Positions 1 to 7,180 of a stretch of 10,925 bases of DNA are shown here, one piece after another. Numbering within the stretch: the stretch's first letter is position 1; every line of letters starts with the position of its first letter. Location: positions 1-10,925 of the forward strand of contig DGZP01000083.1 in the NCBI GenBank assembly GCA_002398565.1, written 5' to 3'. This DNA is from Proteiniphilum sp. UBA4977. GTDB lineage: Bacteria; Bacteroidota; Bacteroidia; Bacteroidales; Dysgonomonadaceae. The notes under the pieces are model-generated. The model did not search any database. It was not told the origin of the DNA and saw only the letters and a program-made list of their open reading frames with translations. The translations under genes were made by a program, and so were the position numbers.

Positions 1-1254
1 TCCTGGTATCTCATGCTGAAGGAGCGCTACGGGAAGAATTATCCCCGAAAGACCGAGATACGTAGCTTTGAGAACATTGAAGCGGTGAAAGTTGCCGAAG
101 CCAATGAAAAACTGTATGTGAACCGGGAAGAAGGCTTTATCGGTACCGGCATGAAGAAAGATGAATTTGTATGCAACTGTTCCGACATTGACGATATCAT
201 TGTCTTCTTTAAAGACGGAAAGTACAAAGTGGTGAAAGTCAGCGAGAAGATGTTCGTGGGAAAAGGGATACTTTATGCCAGTATTTTTAAGAAAAACGAC
301 AAGAGAACCATTTATAATGTAGTTTATCGCGATGGCAAGACTGGCTCGTTTTACATCAAGCGTTTTCCGGTTACCGGGGTTACACGCGACAAAGAATACG
401 ATCTGACCAAAGGAAAACCGGGTTCACGCATTGCATATTTCAGTGCCAACCCAAATGGAGAAGCTGAAACCATTAAAGTGATCCTGAAGCCCAAGCCGCG
501 CTTACGCATTCTGCAGTTTGAAAAAGATTTCAGCGATATAGACATCAAGGGCCGTAGCGCCATGGGTAACATTCTCACCAAAGCAGACGTACACCGCATT
601 CAGTTAAAACACAAGGGACTATCCACGTTGGGTGGTCGCAAGGTGTGGTTCGATCCTGACGTGTTCCGACTCAACTACGAGGGGGGAGGAAAATACCTGG
701 GTGAGTTTCAGGGTGATGACATGATCCTGGTCACCACCCGTGGAGGTGACTATCGCATATGCAATTTCGATCTGACCAACCATTTCCCTGCTGATATTCT
801 TCACATTGAAAAGTTCGATGAAGGCAAGGTGTGGTCAGCCGCATTATTCGATGCCGATCAGGGATACGCTTACCTGAAACGGTTCACCCTGGAAGCATCG
901 GAAAAACCGTTGAATTTTCTGGGTGACAATCCTGATTCCCGTTTGTTTTTACTTACTGATGTGGTTTATCCGCGGGTAAAGGTTATCTTTGGCGGAAATG
1001 ATGATTTCCGTGAATCACTGGAGATTGATGTGGAGGAATTTATTGGTGTAAAAAGTTACAAAGCAAAAGGAAAACGGATATCGAACTTCGAAGTGAAAAC
1101 AGTGGAGGAGCTTGAGCCTGTCAGATTCCCTGAACCTGAAGCGGAACCACAGGAGACAATGAAAGTGGAAATAGACGAGGAAAATGGAGAGAATACGATC
1201 TCCGATGCTGATTTGAGAGACGAGATAACGGGGCAGATGAAATTATTCAATTAA
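1..1254 (+). CDS. parC: DNA topoisomerase IV / gyrase subunit A, C-terminal part (5' truncated by window edge)
   Basis: The reading frame is already open at base 1 and ends at TAA 1252-1254, so 417 residues of the C-terminal part are visible; the catalytic tyrosine domain lies outside the window. The visible part is the end of the DNA-gate/coiled-coil region followed by the C-terminal DNA-wrapping beta-propeller-like domain. Stretches such as GRSAMGNILTKADVHRI and STLGGRKVWFDPDVFRLN are ones I recognise from the Bacteroidota second type IIA topoisomerase A subunit, usually annotated DNA gyrase/topoisomerase IV subunit A. No GyrA box (QRRGGRG-like) is seen, which argues for ParC rather than GyrA. 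The enzyme passes one DNA duplex through another with its ParE partner, in the cytoplasm, to decatenate chromosomes. The last about 50 residues are acidic and probably disordered, ending in QMKLFN (see findings). An exported DUF3316 gene follows after 17 bases. Family call is firm; ParC versus second GyrA naming is less so. Confidence 0.9.
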   Translation, partial: SWYLMLKERYGKNYPRKTEIRSFENIEAVKVAEANEKLYVNREEGFIGTGMKKDEFVCNCSDIDDIIVFFKDGKYKVVKVSEKMFVGKGILYASIFKKNDKRTIYNVVYRDGKTGSFYIKRFPVTGVTRDKEYDLTKGKPGSRIAYFSANPNGEAETIKVILKPKPRLRILQFEKDFSDIDIKGRSAMGNILTKADVHRIQLKHKGLSTLGGRKVWFDPDVFRLNYEGGGKYLGEFQGDDMILVTTRGGDYRICNFDLTNHFPADILHIEKFDEGKVWSAALFDADQGYAYLKRFTLEASEKPLNFLGDNPDSRLFLLTDVVYPRVKVIFGGNDDFRESLEIDVEEFIGVKSYKAKGKRISNFEVKTVEELEPVRFPEPEAEPQETMKVEIDEENGENTISDADLRDEITGQMKLFN

Positions 1255-1271
1255 CAGAAAAAAACAATCGC

Positions 1272-2114
1272 ATGAAACGAACAACAACATTGATAATTCT
1301 ATGGGTAGGTTTTTTCTGCGGTTTGTTTGCACAGAGTCATTTACTGGTGGAAGAAATACACACGGTGAATCATTCTACCATGTTTGGCATTGGTAAGGTT
1401 TATTTGTCAGATAGTTACCTTTCTCCACTTACTTACAGCGGCATCAGCATGACCCTGCTGCATGACCGTTTGAGGCGAACCCCTCATTTATCGGGCAGGA
1501 TGTTGTTGCAACAGCAATTTCAGATACAGGTGGGAATCACTGAAAATCCTACTGCCTCGGCATCGGAGTATTATGGAGACATCAGCTACTACCTGACCGG
1601 TTTTTATCCATTACTGCAGACATCCCGTTTTAAACTGTTAGGTGGCGGCGGATGGGATGCATCCCTGGGAGGTATCTACAATGTGCGGAATTCCAATAAT
1701 CCGGGATCGTTGAAAGTATCTACAAACCTCAACGCTTCGGTAATGGCGCTCTATAATTTTCGATGGGCCACCTTGCGCTGGCAACTTTCAACACCTTTTG
1801 TCGGCATGTTTTTCTCGCCAGAGTATGGACATTCCTATTACGAGATATTTACACTGGGTAATAACAAAGGTACGGTACATCCGGGCTCATTTCATAACCA
1901 GCTATCCCTGAGGAACTTTTTTACGGTAGATGTACCCCTGAGAAAGGTTACTTTGCGGGCTGGCTATCTTGGAGATTATTACCAGTCCCATGTAAATGAA
2001 CTTACCACAAAGATAGTCATCCATCAGTTTATGTTGGGGCTGGCATTTGAATCTCTGAATTTTGGAGGCAGAAGCGCAGGTAACAGGGAGTGGCTGCGTA
2101 GCAGCTATTATTGA
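1272..2114 (+). CDS. Exported DUF3316 family protein, probable outer-membrane beta-barrel-like
   Basis: A 280-residue protein starting at ATG 1272, 17 bases after the topoisomerase gene. Residues 1-21 form a signal peptide (short basic start, hydrophobic core, ending GLFAQ). The mature part is rich in aromatic and alternating polar/hydrophobic segments (for example RWATLRWQLSTPFVGMFF and KVTLRAGYLGDYYQSHV), the pattern of transmembrane beta-strands, and lacks any enzymatic motif I recognise. From memory it resembles DUF3316 proteins, a Bacteroidota family often found beside the topoisomerase A gene; no function is known to me. The location is inferred to be the outer membrane or periplasm. 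Cys16 lies in the signal peptide but not in a lipobox-like context, so a lipoprotein is unlikely. The stop codon is followed by 40 bases and then the MalY/PatB-type gene. Confidence 0.7.
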   Translation: MKRTTTLIILWVGFFCGLFAQSHLLVEEIHTVNHSTMFGIGKVYLSDSYLSPLTYSGISMTLLHDRLRRTPHLSGRMLLQQQFQIQVGITENPTASASEYYGDISYYLTGFYPLLQTSRFKLLGGGGWDASLGGIYNVRNSNNPGSLKVSTNLNASVMALYNFRWATLRWQLSTPFVGMFFSPEYGHSYYEIFTLGNNKGTVHPGSFHNQLSLRNFFTVDVPLRKVTLRAGYLGDYYQSHVNELTTKIVIHQFMLGLAFESLNFGGRSAGNREWLRSSYY

Positions 2115-2154
2115 ATTGAATATTTATAAATTATTCAAAGTTTTTTCTGATCAT

Positions 2155-3327
2155 ATGAAGTTTAATTTCGACGAGATAATTGATCGATCCCATACCGGCA
2201 GTGTAAAGCAGGATAAACTGATAACACTATATGGCGATGCGGACCTGATACCCCTCTGGGTGGCCGACACTGATTTCAAGTCGCCCCCCGCCATTATTGA
2301 AGCATTACAAAAAAGAGTGGAGCATGGTATATTCGGATATACAGTTCCTCCCGAAGACTATCTTCATTCCATTGTCAGATGGCTTAACAAACGTCACGGC
2401 TGGGAGGTGTTGAAGGAACATATCAGTTTTGTGCCGGGCGTGGTAAAGGGAATTGCCTTTGCCGTGGATGTTTTTACTGAAACCGGGGACAATATTATCA
2501 TCCAGCCGCCTGTATATCACCCGTTTCGATTGGTACCCACAGCTTTGGAGCGGAATGTGGTCAATAACCCCCTGATCCTGGATAACGGACAGTACAGGAT
2601 GGATTTTGACGGACTCCGTGACATCCTTTCACGCCAGACATGCAGGATGCTCATTTTATGTAATCCCCATAATCCGGGAGGAAGAGTGTGGAGTGATGCG
2701 GAGCTGCGTGAGCTGGCCGAGATCTGTTACGACCACGGAGTGATGGTAATCTCGGATGAGATTCACGCAGATATGGCATTGTCGGGTTTCAGTCATATTC
2801 CCTTTGCCTCGGTATCGGCAAAGGCCGAAGAAATAAGTCTTACACTGATGGCACCTAGCAAGTCGTTTAACATAGCCGGCATAGTCAGTTCATTTTCCGT
2901 GATACCCAATAAAAAGATCAGGGAACAGTATTTGAATTATCTTATACCACGGGAATTGTCACAGGGAACCATCTTTGCCTATACCGCCACAACTGCCGCC
3001 TACGAAGAGGGAGAAGAGTGGTTGAACCAGATGAATGATTATGTGCAGGGTAATGTGGATTTTGTGGATAATTACCTGAAGGAGCATATCCCACAGATAA
3101 AAGCCATCTTGCCGGAAGCTTCCTTTCTGGTGTGGCTCGATTGCCGTCAATTGGACCTTACCCAGCCCGAACTGGTGAACCTGTTTGTGAAGAAGGCTCA
3201 CCTGGCGCTGAACGATGGGACGATATTCGGACAAGGTGGCGAAGGCTTTATGCGGCTCAACGTGGGTACAGCGCGATCGGTACTGGAGAAAGCTCTTAAA
3301 AATCTGAAAATAGCAGTCAATGGGTAA
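2155..3327 (+). CDS. MalY/PatB family PLP-dependent aminotransferase / cysteine-S-conjugate beta-lyase
   Basis: A fold-type I PLP enzyme of 390 residues, the usual length of this family. The family removes sulfur from cystathionine or other cysteine S-conjugates by beta-elimination, giving pyruvate, ammonia and a thiol, in the cytoplasm. Visible residues: WVADTDF at 35-41 (typical N-terminal motif of MalY/PatB), Tyr121 in PPVYHPF, NPHNPGG at 170-176 (cofactor-binding Asn), SDEIHADM at 200-207 (Asp201 contacts the pyridine nitrogen), Schiff-base Lys236 in APSKSFNIAG, and Arg367 in FMRLNVG for the substrate carboxylate. The frame is open upstream to ATG 2062, but that start lies inside the DUF3316 gene and adds 31 residues unlike the family; ATG 2155 gives the expected MKFNFDEIIDRSHTGSVKQD start. 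No clear ribosome binding site is seen. Substrate (cystathionine, other conjugates, or a regulatory role as in E. coli MalY) cannot be decided from sequence. Confidence 0.9.
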   Translation: MKFNFDEIIDRSHTGSVKQDKLITLYGDADLIPLWVADTDFKSPPAIIEALQKRVEHGIFGYTVPPEDYLHSIVRWLNKRHGWEVLKEHISFVPGVVKGIAFAVDVFTETGDNIIIQPPVYHPFRLVPTALERNVVNNPLILDNGQYRMDFDGLRDILSRQTCRMLILCNPHNPGGRVWSDAELRELAEICYDHGVMVISDEIHADMALSGFSHIPFASVSAKAEEISLTLMAPSKSFNIAGIVSSFSVIPNKKIREQYLNYLIPRELSQGTIFAYTATTAAYEEGEEWLNQMNDYVQGNVDFVDNYLKEHIPQIKAILPEASFLVWLDCRQLDLTQPELVNLFVKKAHLALNDGTIFGQGGEGFMRLNVGTARSVLEKALKNLKIAVNG

Positions 3328-3393
3328 ACATCGCTCCGTAAATATTGTTTCAAAAAAATAAATCAATCATAGATATAAAATAGAATAAACAAA

Positions 3394-3996
3394 ATGAAGA
3401 TATCAGACAATAAATATGTCACACTGACGTATGATTTAAATGTGGGTGAAGGCGAAGAGCGTGAATTGATGGAGCAGGCCACCGTCGAAAAGCCGCTGGC
3501 GTTTATCTTTGGTACCAACTCCATGCTGGAAGCGTTTGAAAAACAGATCGACGGCCTTTCAAAAGGTGATTCATTCTCTTTTCGCCTGACGCCGGAAGAG
3601 GCTTATGGAGATTATGACGAAAACAAGATCATCGACCTGCCGAAAAATATTTTTGAAATCGATGGCAAGATCGACGAGGAGATGCTTTTCGAGGGAAACA
3701 CGTTGCCGATGATGGACTCGTCGGGAAACCGCTTGATGGGTTCTGTGGTCTCAATCGGTGAAGAGCAGGTAACCATGGATTTCAACCACCCGCTGGCGGG
3801 TGAGGTTATGCATTTTGAGGGTAAGGTGATGGAGGTACGTGAGCCTACAGCAGAAGAGATTGCCGCACTTTTTAGCGGTGGGGGCTGTGGTTGCGGTTCC
3901 GGCGGTTGCGGTTCCTGTGGTGAAGGCAACGAAGGTGATGATGCCTGTGGTTGTGGTTCTGCCGGTGGGGGGTGCGGATCGGGTTGTAATTGTTAA
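3394..3996 (+). CDS. slyD: FKBP-type peptidyl-prolyl cis-trans isomerase, SlyD type, with Gly/Cys-rich tail
   Basis: A 200-residue cytoplasmic protein of the SlyD class, which speeds prolyl bond isomerisation, acts as a chaperone, and in E. coli carries metal to hydrogenase. The FKBP part occupies about residues 1-70 and 125-150 (AYGDYDE at 70-76, NHPLAGEVMHFEG at 131-143), with the insert-in-flap chaperone domain between them at about 75-125. There is no signal peptide. The tail from residue 162 is almost entirely Gly, Cys, Ser and acidic residues and holds nine cysteines (165, 167, 172, 175, 185, 187, 194, 198, 200), in place of the His-rich tail of E. coli SlyD; metal binding is inferred. 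It starts 66 bases after the MalY/PatB gene and ends 8 bases before aroC, so slyD and aroC are probably co-transcribed. Confidence 0.93.
   Translation: MKISDNKYVTLTYDLNVGEGEERELMEQATVEKPLAFIFGTNSMLEAFEKQIDGLSKGDSFSFRLTPEEAYGDYDENKIIDLPKNIFEIDGKIDEEMLFEGNTLPMMDSSGNRLMGSVVSIGEEQVTMDFNHPLAGEVMHFEGKVMEVREPTAEEIAALFSGGGCGCGSGGCGSCGEGNEGDDACGCGSAGGGCGSGCNC
3877..3993 (+). repeat. Degenerate Gly/Cys codon repeat in the slyD 3' end
   Basis: This coding stretch is built of imperfect copies of a TGTGGTTGCGGTTCC-like unit; GGTTGCGGTTCC occurs twice close together near 3889-3916 and related forms recur near 3947-3986. It encodes the Cys/Gly tail of SlyD. Repetition at the DNA level probably allows length change by slippage, which is an inference. 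It is not a CRISPR or intergenic repeat. Confidence 0.6.
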
Positions 3997-4004
3997 TTGA
4001 GAAA

Positions 4005-5075
4005 ATGAACACATTTGGTACGATATACAGGCTCACCTCTTTCGGTGAATCGCACGGTGCTGCGGTAGGAGGCGTGATCGACGGCTGCCCGCCGGGTCTG
4101 GAGATCGACATTGATTTTATTCAGGCCGAACTCGACAGGCGGCGACCGGGACAATCACGCATAACCACGCCCAGAAAAGAATCGGACAAGGTGGAACTGC
4201 TCTCCGGTATATTCGAGGGCAAAACAACCGGAGCTCCCATAGGATTTATCGTGCGAAATGAAAATCAGCAATCGTCCGACTACGACAACCTCAGAGAGGT
4301 ATTTCGTCCCTCGCACGCCGACTTTACCTATCAGCAGAAATATGGCATACGCGACCACCGCGGTGGCGGCCGCTCCTCTGCCCGGGAGACCATTGCCCGC
4401 ATAGTGGGCGGTGCGGTGGCCCGGCTTTGGCTCCGTCAGTATCGGATCGATATTACCGCCTATACCTCTCAGGTGGGAGGGATTGCACTGGAGAACGATT
4501 ACAGGAAATATGACCTTTCACGTACCGAAGAAAATATGGTACGCTGTCCCGATCCCGATGTGGCTGATAAGATGATCGGGCTCATCAATGAGGTGCGATA
4601 CCAGGGTGATACTATTGGCGGTATCATCACATGTGTCATTAAAGGAACACCCGTGGGCCTCGGAGAGCCTGTCTTTGGAAAGTTACATGCCGCTCTCGGT
4701 GCGGCCATGCTAGGCATCAATGCGGTCAAGGGCTTCGAGTACGGTATGGGATTCGATGTCACCGGGCGTGGCTCAGAGGTGAACGACTCGTTCTACGATG
4801 ACCAGGGAAGAATAAGTACCCGTACAAACAATTCCGGTGGTATTCAGGCAGGTATCTCGAACGGTCAGGATATCTATTTCAGGGTGGCTTTTAAACCGGT
4901 GTCCACCATCCTCACCGAACAGCAATCTGTGGATATTCACGGCAAGGATACAACTCTTAAGGCTCGCGGCAGACATGATCCCTGTGTTTTGCCAAGGGCC
5001 GTGCCCATTGTGGAAGCAATGGCTGCAATGACCATCATGGATTACTTTTTGCTGGCCAGAACGAAACAGGCATAG
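4005..5075 (+). CDS. aroC: Chorismate synthase
   Basis: A 356-residue cytoplasmic enzyme that converts 5-enolpyruvylshikimate-3-phosphate to chorismate, the last step of the shikimate pathway, using reduced FMN. All three family signatures are present: GESHG at 14-18 (catalytic His17), GGGRSSARETIARIVGGA at 120-137, and GRHDPCVLPRAVPIVEAM at 322-339. Length is normal for the bacterial enzyme and no residue looks lost. ATG 4005 is chosen because MNTFGTIYRLTSFGESHG is the standard N-terminus; a TTG at 3990 in the same frame overlaps the end of slyD and adds only five residues. The 8-base gap to slyD and the GAG just upstream of the ATG suggest translation coupled to slyD. No other aromatic pathway gene is in the window. 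Confidence 0.97.
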   Translation: MNTFGTIYRLTSFGESHGAAVGGVIDGCPPGLEIDIDFIQAELDRRRPGQSRITTPRKESDKVELLSGIFEGKTTGAPIGFIVRNENQQSSDYDNLREVFRPSHADFTYQQKYGIRDHRGGGRSSARETIARIVGGAVARLWLRQYRIDITAYTSQVGGIALENDYRKYDLSRTEENMVRCPDPDVADKMIGLINEVRYQGDTIGGIITCVIKGTPVGLGEPVFGKLHAALGAAMLGINAVKGFEYGMGFDVTGRGSEVNDSFYDDQGRISTRTNNSGGIQAGISNGQDIYFRVAFKPVSTILTEQQSVDIHGKDTTLKARGRHDPCVLPRAVPIVEAMAAMTIMDYFLLARTKQA

Positions 5076-5090
5076 TGGCGATAAATAAAC

Positions 5091-5128
5091 CTTTTGCCTT
5101 TTACAGCATCAAAAGATAAAAGCAAAAG
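5091..5128 (+). terminator. AT-rich imperfect hairpin between aroC and the next gene (possible weak terminator)
   Basis: CTTTTGCCTTTTA at 5091-5103 pairs with TAAAAGCAAAAG at 5117-5128 over 12 base pairs with one bulged C, around a 13-base loop. It sits 16 bases after the aroC stop and 26 bases before the next ATG. There is no following T-tract and the stem is mostly A-T, so it is a poor match to a classic intrinsic terminator; it could instead be a 5' leader structure of the next gene or chance. Confidence 0.3.
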
Positions 5129-5153
5129 AATAATTTAACTAAAAGGAAGAATT

Positions 5154-5810
5154 ATGAAAAAGGTAATCGCTATTATTTCACTGATACTATTTCCCGTTTT
5201 GATGTTTGCACAAATGGGTTACGTACAGTTTTCCAGGGACATTGGAAGTTACTCGGACCGTTATGCCGACGATGAGGTGATTGTTTTGTATGAAAATCAT
5301 TATGATGTGCCGCGCAATACGCTGCTTCAGTTATTTGGGGGTTTTGGCTATAACTGGGGAAATGTAGTCCTGGGTTTGGAAATAAGTAATTTGCTTGGTG
5401 TACCGGTGAGCGACCTGCTTGGTATCTATCGCGATTATCCGCAGGATAATGGATGGGGGGTTATAGCCAAACGGTATGGTATCAAACCCGGATCGGATGA
5501 ATTTCATCGGATGAAGGCGATGATGAGCAACAAAAGTCGCTACTGGAAAAATATTTATGATGACTACGGCCGTAGCCGTAATCCGGTTATTGCACGACGT
5601 AACCGCGTTCACATGAATGATCGGTTGATATATATCGGTCCTTATTCTGCCAAAGAGATGAAAGAAATCAATAGACATATTGAAAAAAGGAATAAGGAAA
5701 TAGCCAAGAGAGAGCAGAAGATGATGAAAGAATGGGAGAAGGGTAATAAAAAAATTTTCAAGCAGAACGAGAAGATACGCAAAGAGCATGAGAAAAGAGC
5801 AAAAAAATGA
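5154..5810 (+). CDS. Exported protein of unknown function with Lys-rich coiled-coil tail
   Basis: A 218-residue protein I cannot assign to a named family. Residues 1-20 (MKKVIAIISLILFPVLMFAQ) are a clear signal peptide, so the protein is periplasmic or surface located. Residues about 58-120 form a compact segment in which a helical part (GLEISNLLGVPVSDLLGIYR) is followed by GWGVIAKRYGIKPGS at 100-114 and EFH at 116-118; from memory this 'GWG-IAK-GIKPGS-EFH' pattern recurs in exported bacterial hypotheticals, but no function is known to me. Residues about 163-218 are highly charged, Lys/Glu-rich and predicted to be a long helix or coiled coil. The start has a purine-rich AAGGAAG sequence 6 bases before the ATG, one of the better ribosome binding sites here. 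A DUF1460 gene follows after 28 bases, suggesting co-transcription. Confidence 0.75.
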   Translation: MKKVIAIISLILFPVLMFAQMGYVQFSRDIGSYSDRYADDEVIVLYENHYDVPRNTLLQLFGGFGYNWGNVVLGLEISNLLGVPVSDLLGIYRDYPQDNGWGVIAKRYGIKPGSDEFHRMKAMMSNKSRYWKNIYDDYGRSRNPVIARRNRVHMNDRLIYIGPYSAKEMKEINRHIEKRNKEIAKREQKMMKEWEKGNKKIFKQNEKIRKEHEKRAKK

Positions 5811-5838
5811 GTAAGCAGCCACTACTTCTATTTGAACA

Positions 5839-6687
5839 ATGAAATTGATTTCCGTTATAGTATGTGTGCTTTTGGCTGCCGGAATGATATCCGCGCAGCC
5901 AAAAGCGTATTTTACGCCCGAAGACCTGCAGATTTTTAACCAATATCTCTCCTATATAAAACCTTTTAAAAACCTCACCAAGACTGAAGTGCTGGAGAAA
6001 ACGGCTATATTCTTCCTTGGAAAACCCTATGAGTCCCATACACTTGAAACAACTGCCGGAGAGACTCTCGTGGTAAACCTGCGTGCGTTTGATTGTACTA
6101 CATTCGTGGAAACGGTGATTGCTCTTTCCCGTACAGCATCGTCGGTGGTTCCTTCATTTAATACTTATCTGACAGAATTGCAAAATATACGGTACCGAAA
6201 CGGTGCGATAGACGGGTATGCTTCACGGCTTCACTATACCACCGACTGGGTATATGAAAACGAAAGAAACGGAAAAGTGAAAAATATTTCGGCAGCGCTG
6301 GGTGGAATAGTGGAAATGAAAACCATCGGTTTCATGTCCGCGCACCGGGAATCATACAGGCAGTTGAAGGGTGAGGATGCCACGCTGCAGGAGATTGTCG
6401 ACAGGGAAAAGGTAATCAACGGAAGGGGTGGTTTTGCCTTTCTCCCGAAAACGACTATTGCCATAGCCGCACCACTGATTCCGCACATGGCAATGATTGG
6501 CTTTACAACAGATATCCGTGGATTGGATGTTTCACATACAGGTTTCACTTTCCATGATGGTGAAAAGCTTACTTTTATTCATGCTTCGAGTGCCCGACAG
6601 AGGGTGGTGATCGACCAGAAAACGCTCAGTGACTATTGTCTGGGACAGAAATCCTGCACCGGCATTTTAGTGTCGCAGATTATGTAA
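5839..6687 (+). CDS. DUF1460 family exported N-acetylmuramoyl-L-alanine amidase-like protein (NlpC/P60-like fold)
   Basis: A 282-residue exported protein; residues 1-20 are a signal peptide ending MISAQ. It matches DUF1460 proteins, cysteine-hydrolase-fold proteins common in Bacteroidota and related to NlpC/P60 cell-wall enzymes. Visible landmarks: FDCTTFVET at 84-92 with the likely nucleophile Cys86, YASRLHYTTDW at 127-137, and LDVSHTGF at 229-236 with the likely catalytic His233, followed by FIHASS at 247-251. These suggest cleavage of peptidoglycan stem peptides or the amide bond to muramic acid in the periplasm; the exact bond is inferred, not shown. It starts 28 bases after the unknown Lys-rich exported protein, with no obvious ribosome binding site, and its end faces the mgtC-like gene across an 18-base gap in which I see no hairpin. 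Confidence 0.88.
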   Translation: MKLISVIVCVLLAAGMISAQPKAYFTPEDLQIFNQYLSYIKPFKNLTKTEVLEKTAIFFLGKPYESHTLETTAGETLVVNLRAFDCTTFVETVIALSRTASSVVPSFNTYLTELQNIRYRNGAIDGYASRLHYTTDWVYENERNGKVKNISAALGGIVEMKTIGFMSAHRESYRQLKGEDATLQEIVDREKVINGRGGFAFLPKTTIAIAAPLIPHMAMIGFTTDIRGLDVSHTGFTFHDGEKLTFIHASSARQRVVIDQKTLSDYCLGQKSCTGILVSQIM

Positions 6688-6705
6688 GCATTCCCTGGAT
6701 CTATT

Positions 6706-7170
6706 TTATTCGAACAAATCTTTGTCCTCACCGGCTTTTTTCTCTTTTTTTGGATTTTTTCGAAACCAGATATCTGCTTTCTTAAAAACAGTGTTGACAA
6801 AAATGATCAGCACCGTGGCTGCAGCCAATTCCCAATAATAACCGAAAGCGGCCAGACAGCCCAGTGCCGCGCTGCTCCAGATTGTAGCAGCAGTGGTCAG
6901 CCCCTGTACATTGGCTCCCCTGTGCAGGATCACGCCAGCACCCAGAAAACCGATACCTGTCACAATCTGTCCCACCACGCGTGTGGGATCGCCCGGTCCG
7001 CCATCATTAACCAGTCTGAGTGAGATAAGTGCAAATATGCAGGCACCGACAGCAACCAGGGTATGTGTACGCAGGCCGGCACTCTTGTTGTTCGATTCCC
7101 GCTCCATGCCCAGTGCTCCGCCCGCAGCGGTTGCAGCCAGTAAACGTATGATAAATTCTGTCAGTTCCAT
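6706..7170 (-). CDS. MgtC/SapB family inner-membrane protein
   Basis: A 154-residue membrane protein of the MgtC/SapB family. Signature parts are visible: GMERE at 21-25, GLRTHTLVAVGA at 32-43, GQIVTGIGFLGAGVIL at 67-82 and GLTTAATIW at 90-98, with about four hydrophobic segments across residues 5-130. The end (about 131-154) is short and highly charged, so the C-terminal ACT-like domain found in Salmonella MgtC is absent. MgtC of pathogens is linked to growth in low magnesium and to control of the F-type ATP synthase; whether this short version has that role is unknown. It is the last gene of the minus-strand cluster, starting 10 bases after the CapA-like stop codon, and no Mg-responsive leader is visible because there is no room for one. 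Confidence 0.9.
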   Translation of the reverse strand: MELTEFIIRLLAATAAGGALGMERESNNKSAGLRTHTLVAVGACIFALISLRLVNDGGPGDPTRVVGQIVTGIGFLGAGVILHRGANVQGLTTAATIWSSAALGCLAAFGYYWELAAATVLIIFVNTVFKKADIWFRKNPKKEKKAGEDKDLFE

Positions 7171-7180
7171 GAATTTTGAT

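Noticed and set aside
2062..2154. Upstream extension of the MalY/PatB gene (ATG 2062).
   Set aside because: It overlaps the end of the DUF3316 gene, adds 31 residues not typical of the family, and ATG 2155 gives the standard 390-residue protein.
3990..4004. TTG start for aroC five codons upstream.
   Set aside because: It overlaps the slyD stop and the ATG at 4005 gives the canonical MNTFG start.
3612..4111. Minus-strand open frames opposite slyD and the start of aroC.
   Set aside because: Low-complexity Pro/Thr/His-rich translations that are shadows of the Gly/Cys repeat and of aroC; no start signals or family resemblance.
5331..5822. 163-residue minus-strand open frame opposite the Lys-rich exported gene.
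   Set aside because: The sense-strand gene has a clear signal peptide and ribosome binding site; the reverse frame is a shadow of Lys-rich codons.
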